From positions 248,001-312,000 of the forward strand of contig NZ_SMBY01000003.1 of NCBI RefSeq assembly GCF_004342665.1: a stretch of DNA of 64,000 bases, read 5' to 3'. Numbering within the stretch: the stretch's first letter is position 1; the number at the start of each line of letters is the position of its first letter. Below, piece by piece: positions 57,628 to 64,000 of the stretch. This stretch comes from Samsonia erythrinae (GTDB lineage Bacteria; Pseudomonadota; Gammaproteobacteria; Enterobacterales; Enterobacteriaceae). Made by a program: the position numbers and the translations under genes. The notes under the pieces are model-generated. The model was not told the DNA's origin. It did not search any database and saw only the letters and a program-made list of their open reading frames with translations.

Positions 57628-60006
57628 ATGAAATCTCCTATAAAAATTAAGGCGAGATCGCTTGTTACATTGATCTACGCGGCACTGGCCCCATTCTACT
57701 GTGCAGAGCTGTTGGCCGCGGAATATTCCGATCTCCCCCCACCGCCTCGCGCCATGCCTTCTTTAAATGAGGCGATTTACTATTTAACGCTCGCGGTGAA
57801 TGGTCAAAGCAATCATACCGTTATTCCCGTGACGTACCGTGATGGTCATTATTATATTGATGCCGTCACATTACGTGAAAATCATATTCCTTTGCCAGAA
57901 AATCGTACTGGTTTGATCAATGTGAATACATTATCGGGCGTTACCGTGGATCATGATCAAACCATTCAGCAACTTAAATTGAACGTTCCTCCCGATTGGC
58001 TACCCGCTCAATCAATCAACGGCGGGGGACAAGGGACTGACCGAATTCCCGCCATCAGCAGCCCGGGATTACTGTTTAACTACAATTTATATTATAGTTC
58101 GCCCCGTCATCGATCAGACGCATTGAGTAGTTGGATGGAGCAGCGTATTTTCAGTTCATACGGTACGCTCTCTAACACCGGCGTATATAACATCACTTCA
58201 GGTGACAACTACGCTCAACATGATGGGTACCGGCGTTACGATACTTACTGGCGGTACAACGACCATGATCGAATGATCACCTACCAATTAGGTGATCTGA
58301 TCAGTAACTCTCTCACATGGAGCAATTCTGTACGAATGGGGGGGTTAAGGATCGCGCGTAACTTCGCCATCCGTCCGGATATCATCACTTATCCGATGCT
58401 CCAGTATACCGGCACGGCCGCCGTTCCCTCTACCCTAGACTTGTTTATTAATGGGTACAAAGCCAATAGTACCAACCTGAATTCCGGCCCGTTCACCCTG
58501 ACCAATACCCCTTATCTCAATGGGGCGGGTGAAGCGACGGTCATAACAACAGATGCACAAGGTCGTCAGATTTCGACTACCGTACCGTTTTATGTCTCCA
58601 ATACCTTACTGAAGGAGGGGCTGAGTGATTTTGATCTCTCGCTCGGCGCGCTGCGCGAAGATTACGGGATCTCGAATAACCAGTACGATACTGAGCCTTC
58701 GGTCAGTGGTATCTATCGTTACGGGGTGAACAATAAACTCACCGTATCGACGCATGGGGAAGGAACAAAAGGGTTGTACCTGCTTGGCGCGGGCGCCGAT
58801 TTTACCGTTGGCCGCTTGGGAACGCTGAGTTCCTCTTACAGCCAGAGCGAAAAAGAGGCTTCTGGACACCAATATACCGTGGGTTATTCGTATTACGCGT
58901 CATTATTCAGCCTCAATGCGCAACACGCCAGACGTAATGAAGCCTATCGAGATTTAACGTCAATCCTTCCTGGCAGCCGTCTTAGCAAAGAAACTTATCA
59001 GGCAACGTTAAGTACCCAATTGTTTGGAAGTAATAACGGAACACTGGGACTCGGGTATTTCGATATCCGCACTTTTGATGAAAACCGTACCCGCTTGCTG
59101 AATGTTTCTTACAGTCGCCAGTTATGGCGGGGCAGCTCGATGTATCTTGCGGTTAACAAGACGGTCGGCACCAATGATTACAGCGCACAGCTGCAATTCT
59201 TAATTCCTTTGGGTTCGAATATCAATATGAACGCGGGTGGCCAACGGGATAACAATGGCGACTACTCTTCGCGTGTCGGGATGAGCAAAACGATCCCAAC
59301 TGACGGTGGGTTCGGCTGGAATGCGCTCTATGGCACCGGTAAAAACCCTTACCATCAGGGAACTCTCAGTTGGCGCGGTCCTTATGCGATGGTTCAGGGC
59401 GGTAGCTATGGTAATGAGGGAGACACGACACAATGGGGCGAGCTGGATGGTTCATTGATTTATATGAACGGGGGAATGTTCCTCAGCAATCGGATTAACG
59501 ATGCTTTTATCGTCGTGGATACAGACGGTTATGCGGATGTTCCTATCAAGTATGAGAATCAGTTGGTGGGGAAAACCAATAAACGCGGGCATTTGCTTGT
59601 GCCATGGGTGGTATCAAACTACCCCGCCAAAGTGGAGATCGATCCGATTGACCTACCCATCAATGTCTCTTTGCCCCAGATCGAATCGCGCGTATCGGTG
59701 AAAGAAGGGAGTGGTACCGTCGTTTCGTTCCCTGTTCATACCGTGCGGTCCGCGAACATCATTCTTCACAATACGGATGGGACACCACTGACAACAGGGA
59801 GTTGGGTCACAGATGAAACCAGCGGTAATACCACGATTAGCGGTTATGACGGGATCGTCTATTTCTCCAACCTGAGCGAGTTAAATCGTCTGCGTTTCAA
59901 ACAAGCCGACGGCCAATCATGCAAAGTCGAATTTCAATTGCCGGAATCGCAGAACACCCTCGCGACGGTTGGCCCACTCACCTGCCAGATTGACTCAAAA
60001 GGATAA
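57628..60006 (+). CDS. Outer-membrane usher, Csu/sigma type (CsuD-like)
   Basis: 792 residues from ATG 57628, with TGAG 6 bases upstream; an in-frame TTG two codons earlier is less likely. The signal peptide ends near residue 34 (AELLAA before EYSD). FimD/PapC-like order: N-terminal subunit-binding domain (YRDGHYYIDAVTLRENHIPLP), a 24-strand beta barrel with alternating aromatic strands from about residue 140, a plug region around 260-330 (PSTLDLFINGYKANSTNLNSGPFTLTN, TDAQGRQISTTVPFYVS) and two C-terminal domains from about 620 (FIVVDTDGYADVPIKYENQLVGKTNKRGHLLVPWV). It is the pilus assembly pore. Confidence 0.92.
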   Translation: MKSPIKIKARSLVTLIYAALAPFYCAELLAAEYSDLPPPPRAMPSLNEAIYYLTLAVNGQSNHTVIPVTYRDGHYYIDAVTLRENHIPLPENRTGLINVNTLSGVTVDHDQTIQQLKLNVPPDWLPAQSINGGGQGTDRIPAISSPGLLFNYNLYYSSPRHRSDALSSWMEQRIFSSYGTLSNTGVYNITSGDNYAQHDGYRRYDTYWRYNDHDRMITYQLGDLISNSLTWSNSVRMGGLRIARNFAIRPDIITYPMLQYTGTAAVPSTLDLFINGYKANSTNLNSGPFTLTNTPYLNGAGEATVITTDAQGRQISTTVPFYVSNTLLKEGLSDFDLSLGALREDYGISNNQYDTEPSVSGIYRYGVNNKLTVSTHGEGTKGLYLLGAGADFTVGRLGTLSSSYSQSEKEASGHQYTVGYSYYASLFSLNAQHARRNEAYRDLTSILPGSRLSKETYQATLSTQLFGSNNGTLGLGYFDIRTFDENRTRLLNVSYSRQLWRGSSMYLAVNKTVGTNDYSAQLQFLIPLGSNINMNAGGQRDNNGDYSSRVGMSKTIPTDGGFGWNALYGTGKNPYHQGTLSWRGPYAMVQGGSYGNEGDTTQWGELDGSLIYMNGGMFLSNRINDAFIVVDTDGYADVPIKYENQLVGKTNKRGHLLVPWVVSNYPAKVEIDPIDLPINVSLPQIESRVSVKEGSGTVVSFPVHTVRSANIILHNTDGTPLTTGSWVTDETSGNTTISGYDGIVYFSNLSELNRLRFKQADGQSCKVEFQLPESQNTLATVGPLTCQIDSKG

Positions 60007-60010
60007 GACC

Positions 60011-61018
60011 ATGTTGATTCTGAAACGGCTGGTTTGCCTATTTTCCGCGCTTACTCAGTATGTTCTCGGAGGAGGACGATGGCTGCTGCTGGCACCACTC
60101 CTTTATTCGCAGTACAGCGTTGCGGACTGTACCGTCCCGAACAGTAGCGTCACACTCGGACCTTACGCTTCCTCTGTGCTGAGCTCAAACAGCTCACCGC
60201 AGATCACGCAATCAGGCAGCGGATTTCGTTGCACAGGCAGTTTGCTGAGTTTGGTCGGTACCAACACCATTGATGCCACTGTAGAGAGCGCGATTAACGC
60301 GAGTGGCTCAACAATGCGTCTGCATCGCGAAAACAGTTCGGACTACGTACCCTACAGTTTGTGCATGGATTCGGGATGCGGCACGCTTTATAACATTGGC
60401 TCAACCTATAAATGGAGTCGCACGACGTTTCTGGGAATATTAGGGCTATTTAACTCATCAGACGGTACGATGCCGATTTTTCTACGAACCAGCATCGGTA
60501 ACAATGTCGCGGCTGGGGTTTATACGGACACATTGACGATCAAATGGGACTATAAGCTCTGTGCTTTCGGGATAGGTGGTCTATGTTTCTACGATGAAGG
60601 GACCAAATGGTCGACGTTAAACATCACCATGACCGTCACCAATGATTGCAACATCACCAATGCGCCAAATATCAATTTCGGTACCGCTGCGCTCCCAGCC
60701 AGCTTTGCCGCAGTCACCAGCGGCATCGGCGTTAACTGTACACGTCTTGGCGCCTATACCGTGAAACTCACCAGTTCCCATCCCGACGATCCCAATTGGC
60801 GTAGGATGACCTCCACGGCTGGCGGTACTGCCAATTACTTACAGTATCAACTCTACCGTTCAGATAATATGGCCTGGACCGAGACCAATGATTATGCGGG
60901 GGTGGGCAGCGGCATTATTCAGACGATCCCCTACACGGCTCGTATCAACGCTAACCAGGGCAATAAACCGGTAGGTTCTTACCACGATACCGTTACTGTT
61001 ACTGTTACTATCAACTAG
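60011..61018 (+). CDS. Two-domain tip adhesin, Csu/sigma type (CsuE-like)
   Basis: 335 residues from ATG 60011, 4 bases after the usher stop, with AAGGA 8 bases upstream; an in-frame upstream start overlapping the usher is less likely. The signal peptide ends near residue 37 (YSQYSVA before DCTV). Two SCPU-like domains follow: about 38-215 (receptor-binding tip domain, extra Cys pairs LCMDSGCG and LCAFGIGGLCFYD) and about 220-335 (NDCNITNAPNINFGTAAL, GVNCTRLGAY, YLQYQLYRSDN, GSYHDTVTVTVTIN), the pilin domain. The layout matches CsuE, whose hydrophobic tip loops bind abiotic surfaces. Hydrophobic segments such as RTTFLGILGLF suggest the same here (inference). Confidence 0.87.
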   Translation: MLILKRLVCLFSALTQYVLGGGRWLLLAPLLYSQYSVADCTVPNSSVTLGPYASSVLSSNSSPQITQSGSGFRCTGSLLSLVGTNTIDATVESAINASGSTMRLHRENSSDYVPYSLCMDSGCGTLYNIGSTYKWSRTTFLGILGLFNSSDGTMPIFLRTSIGNNVAAGVYTDTLTIKWDYKLCAFGIGGLCFYDEGTKWSTLNITMTVTNDCNITNAPNINFGTAALPASFAAVTSGIGVNCTRLGAYTVKLTSSHPDDPNWRRMTSTAGGTANYLQYQLYRSDNMAWTETNDYAGVGSGIIQTIPYTARINANQGNKPVGSYHDTVTVTVTIN

Positions 61019-61043
61019 CACGTTACTACGTCTTTATAAGCTT

Positions 61044-61069
61044 CTCCTCCCTTTATGATGGGGAGGAGG
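61044..61069. terminator. Hairpin between the pilus operon and fadJ
   Basis: CTCCTCCC (61044-61051) pairs with GGGAGGAG (61061-61068) across a 9-base loop, between the convergent adhesin gene and fadJ. GC-rich, without a clear T run. Confidence 0.55.
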
Positions 61070-61081
61070 TCAATCTGAACC

Positions 61082-63277
61082 TTACCCTTTTGACATCGAC
61101 TCATCTGAGGAATAAAAGTGCTGCTGTTTTTCGCGCATTGCCAGCAAACGAGCACAAGGCGCGAACCGATCGCCATGCTGCTGCTGCAATACCCGCAGCG
61201 TTTTCACTACGGCTTCGATGCCCAGACGATCCATATAGTGGAACGGGCCGCCGAGGAAAGGCGGAAAACCGATGCCGAACACGGCGCCGATATCACCGTC
61301 ACGGGCGCATTGAATTACGCCTTCATCCAGACAGCGCGCGGCTTCATTCAGCATCATCATGACACCGCGCAGGCTGATGAGTGCAGGGTCAATATGGGCT
61401 TTCGGCGTCACACCCAGCAAAGAATAAAGTGATTTATCCACCTCCTTCCCGCGCTGCCAGAAACGGCGTTTCTTACCGTAAAGGTAAAACCCTTTGCTAT
61501 TCTTACGCCCTTTACGCCCATCGTTTAAAATCGCATGAAACGCCGGCGGGAAGGCAAAACGCTCGCCCAGCGCGTCATGCAGTACGGGCACAATCTTGGT
61601 TGCCACATCAATACCGACTTCATCCAGCAATGTTAACGGGCCGACGGGGAAACCAAAACGCACCAGCGCAGCGTCGATCGACTCGACGGGCTCCCCTTCC
61701 AACAGGCAGTAAGCGGCTTCATTGATATAGGGCGCCAGTATGCGATTCACATAAAACCCCGCGCTGTCCCCCACGACGATCGCCGTCTTCCCCTGCTTTC
61801 TTGCCAGGGCGACCGTCGTCGCAATCGTCTCCGTGCTGGTTTGCGCATGAGGAATAACTTCAACCAGCGGCATTTTGTCTACCGGACTAAAATAGTGCAG
61901 ACCAATCACCTGCTGCGGACGGCGCGCGCCCTCAGCAATCTGATGAATCGGCAACGACGACGTATTGGAGGCGAAAATGGTATGCGGTGCAGCATGCGCT
62001 TCAATTTCCGCCACCATTTGCCGCTTCAGCGCCAGATCCTCAAAAACGGCCTCAATCACGACATCCACGTGTTCGAAACCACGATAGTCCGTACTGCCGG
62101 AAATCAACGTCATCAAGCGCTGGCGCGCCTCAGGCGTCATTCGTTTACGCTGGACGCGTTTAGTCAGTAGTTGCCAGCTGTATTTCAACGCATGATTAAT
62201 GCCCTGCTCATGGATATCTTTCACCCTTACCGGCAACTGTCCCCGCGCCGCCGTCACATTGGCGATGCCCCCGCCCATCAGCCCACCGCCGAGAACCCCG
62301 ACACGCTGGATCGGCTTCGCTTCAGAAGCGGCGGCTGAAGACGCCTTCAATGCCGTTGAGGCAAAAAACAGATGGCGCAGCGCAGCAGACTCCGGTGTCA
62401 TCACCAGTTTGCCGAAGGCCCGCGCTTCCTGCCGCGCGCCCTCTTCCCTGCCTTTTTCCATTCCACGCCGCACGACATGAATGATCTTCTCGGTTGCCGG
62501 GTAGTTGCCGTGTGTTTTCGCGCGCGTTTTGCGCTTTACGAGCTTAAAAAATACCTGCCGAATGCCGGGACTGCCAAGCAGACGCGATCGCCAACTCAGC
62601 GGTACGGCCTTCCGCTTGCCCTTTTTAAGTATCGCCACCGCCGTCGCCAGCAAAATATCGTGCGGTACGACATCATCCACCAGCCCCAGCCGTAGCGCCT
62701 GAGTCGCCCGAAGACGGCGACCGCTCAACATCAAGTCCAGCGCGCTGTCCACGCCAATCAATCGAGGCAAGCGCTGTGTTCCGCCCGAGCCGGGCAGGAG
62801 GCCAAGCTGCACTTCCGGCAGTCCCAATACGGTTTTTTCATCCAGCGAACAAACGCGATAGTCGCAGGCGAGCGCCAGCTCCAGCCCGCCGCCCAGACAG
62901 GCGCCATGAATCGCCGCCGCCACGGGAAAAGGCAATGAGGCGATCTGATCAAACGTGTCCTGCCCCTGCTTTGCCAGATCCTCCGCCTGCTCCGCGTTTT
63001 GGCACTGGTTCAGCATGTTGATATCCGCCCCGGCAATAAATGAATCGCGTTTGGCGGAGAGCAGCACCAGCCCCCGGAGCGCAGCGTGCTGGCGCGCCTG
63101 TTCGAAGACGGCCAGAATCTGTTGCGCAAATTCACTTTTCAGCGTGTTCACTTTTTCGCCGGGGACATCAATGCTGACAATACCGATATTGTCCGGTCGA
63201 ATCGTCAGGGAAAAGGCAGACGGACTTTCCGCCGCAGGCGAGGATGTTGTTGCGTGTAAAGGCTGTCGATCGTTCAT
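61082..63277 (-). CDS. fadJ: Fatty-acid oxidation complex subunit alpha FadJ
   Basis: 731 residues (E. coli 714). Bifunctional: the enoyl-CoA hydratase part (about 1-205) with the oxyanion-hole region [18 protein letters not shown] and [23 protein letters not shown], and the 3-hydroxyacyl-CoA dehydrogenase part from about 325 with [33 protein letters not shown] and [15 protein letters not shown]. The C-terminal part contains [14 protein letters not shown]. It works with FadI in anaerobic or alternative beta-oxidation. Its ATG overlaps the fadI stop (ATGA), so the two are coupled. Confidence 0.96.
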   Translation of the reverse strand: MNDRQPLHATTSSPAAESPSAFSLTIRPDNIGIVSIDVPGEKVNTLKSEFAQQILAVFEQARQHAALRGLVLLSAKRDSFIAGADINMLNQCQNAEQAEDLAKQGQDTFDQIASLPFPVAAAIHGACLGGGLELALACDYRVCSLDEKTVLGLPEVQLGLLPGSGGTQRLPRLIGVDSALDLMLSGRRLRATQALRLGLVDDVVPHDILLATAVAILKKGKRKAVPLSWRSRLLGSPGIRQVFFKLVKRKTRAKTHGNYPATEKIIHVVRRGMEKGREEGARQEARAFGKLVMTPESAALRHLFFASTALKASSAAASEAKPIQRVGVLGGGLMGGGIANVTAARGQLPVRVKDIHEQGINHALKYSWQLLTKRVQRKRMTPEARQRLMTLISGSTDYRGFEHVDVVIEAVFEDLALKRQMVAEIEAHAAPHTIFASNTSSLPIHQIAEGARRPQQVIGLHYFSPVDKMPLVEVIPHAQTSTETIATTVALARKQGKTAIVVGDSAGFYVNRILAPYINEAAYCLLEGEPVESIDAALVRFGFPVGPLTLLDEVGIDVATKIVPVLHDALGERFAFPPAFHAILNDGRKGRKNSKGFYLYGKKRRFWQRGKEVDKSLYSLLGVTPKAHIDPALISLRGVMMMLNEAARCLDEGVIQCARDGDIGAVFGIGFPPFLGGPFHYMDRLGIEAVVKTLRVLQQQHGDRFAPCARLLAMREKQQHFYSSDESMSKG

Positions 63278-64000
63278 GGCGTCACCTCCAGTACCATCGC
63301 CGCCCCTAGCCCGCCGGCCGCACAGGCCGTGGCTAAGCCCAGCCCGCCGCCACGACGGCGCAGTTCATTCAGCGTTTGGGTAATCATTCTCGCACCAGTG
63401 GCGGCAAAAGGATGCCCGTAAGCGATGGATCCCCCCAATACATTGAATTGAGTGAGATCCACATCGCCCAACGCGCGCGCTCTCCCCAACTGACGGTGGG
63501 CAAACGCCTCGCTGGCAAACAGTTTCAGGTTAGCCAGCGTCTGGGCGGCAAAGGCTTCATGCATGTCAATCAATGTCAGATCCGCTAACGTCACCCCTGC
63601 TCTTGCCAGCGCCAGCGGAGAAGCATAAGCCGGCCCCAGCAGCATATCCCGCTGTACGCCAATAGCGTGAAACGCATAGCTGCGCAGATAGCCCAACGGC
63701 GTCATCCCCAGACTTTTTGCTTTAGATTCACTCATCATCAGCACCGCTGCCGCACCATCCGTCAGCGGCGTACTGTTTGCCGCTGTAACCGTGCCGTGTC
63801 GACGATCGAACGCCGGACGCAAACGTGAATACTGTTCCAGTGCGGAATCATGGCGTATGTTGTTGTCTTCACTTAACGCCTGCTCATAAGGTGGGACATA
63901 GGCCGTCATCACTTCATCACGCAACACGCCGGATGCCCAGGCCTGCGCCGCCAGTTTATGCGAACGGTGCGCCAGCGCATCCTGCTCTTCGCGCGTAATG
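63274..64000 (-). CDS. fadI: Acetyl-CoA acyltransferase FadI, C-terminal part (5' end outside window)
   Basis: The frame stays open to the end of the window, so about 242 codons of the usual ~436 are present and the start lies beyond base 64000. Thiolase C-terminal features: [36 protein letters not shown], the catalytic His in [17 protein letters not shown] and the catalytic Cys in [16 protein letters not shown]. The nucleophilic Cys of the N-terminal half is not in the window. With FadJ it cleaves 3-ketoacyl-CoA. The fadI promoter is outside the window. Confidence 0.95.
   Translation of the reverse strand, partial: ITREEQDALAHRSHKLAAQAWASGVLRDEVMTAYVPPYEQALSEDNNIRHDSALEQYSRLRPAFDRRHGTVTAANSTPLTDGAAAVLMMSESKAKSLGMTPLGYLRSYAFHAIGVQRDMLLGPAYASPLALARAGVTLADLTLIDMHEAFAAQTLANLKLFASEAFAHRQLGRARALGDVDLTQFNVLGGSIAYGHPFAATGARMITQTLNELRRRGGGLGLATACAAGGLGAAMVLEVTP

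Overview
The window looks like the chromosome of an enterobacterium close to the soft-rot/plant-associated Pectobacteriaceae (Pectobacterium, Brenneria or Dickeya type). The grounds are the gene content and order, which follow the Escherichia coli elaB-nuo-lrhA-alaA-ackA-pta-purF-accD-truA-fabB-aroC-sixA-fadJI block almost gene for gene, a LrhA regulator of the HexA/PecT type, moderate GC content, and E. coli neighbours that are missing here (yfcC, hisJQMP/argT). The genus is an inference; family-level placement is fairly safe. I see no tRNA, rRNA, CRISPR array, insertion sequence or prophage.

Layout. 1-1354: the 3' part of treC (trehalose-6-phosphate hydrolase) converging on elaB. 1589-16800: the complete 13-gene nuo operon on the minus strand (nuoA-B-CD-E-F-G-H-I-J-K-L-M-N), encoding proton-pumping NADH:quinone oxidoreductase (complex I). 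17450-24677: hexA/lrhA, alaA, yfbR, yfbS, yfbT, yfbU, yfbV. 25100-28520: ackA and pta, the acetate/acetyl-CoA pathway, separated by a strong hairpin terminator. 28721-33005: yfcD, yfcE, yfcG, folX, yfcH, ubiX. 33168-42640: a long minus-strand run of biosynthesis and envelope genes, purF-cvpA, dedD, folC, accD, dedA, truA, usg, pdxB. 42906-48603: an EamA-type exporter, flk, fabB (minus) and mnmC. 48671-53305: a minus-strand operon prmB-aroC-mepA-yfcA-epmC-yfcL. 53477-54543: smrB and sixA.

54544-61018 is the main accessory segment. A roughly 970-bp AT-rich non-coding stretch precedes a compact five-gene archaic (sigma, Csu-like) chaperone-usher pilus operon: two spore-coat-U-domain pilins, a chaperone, an usher and a two-domain tip adhesin. 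It sits exactly between sixA and fadJ, which are adjacent in E. coli K-12. The window closes with fadJ and the C-terminal part of fadI (fatty-acid beta-oxidation).

Regulation readable from sequence: a 16-bp PurR operator ahead of cvpA-purF; a FabR operator lying inside the fabB promoter spacer with a FadR site beside it; a sigma-S-like -10 ahead of elaB; intrinsic terminators after nuoN, hexA, yfbT, ackA, pta, purF, between flk and fabB, and after the first pilin gene. Several start codons were moved from the longest reading frame by comparison with the remembered E. coli proteins and Shine-Dalgarno position (nuoG, hexA, yfbS TTG, yfbU, folX, ubiX, dedD, dedA, truA, usg, pdxB, eamA, flk, mnmC GTG, aroC, prmB TTG, usher, tip adhesin). 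All family assignments come from reading the proteins against remembered families; no database search was run.
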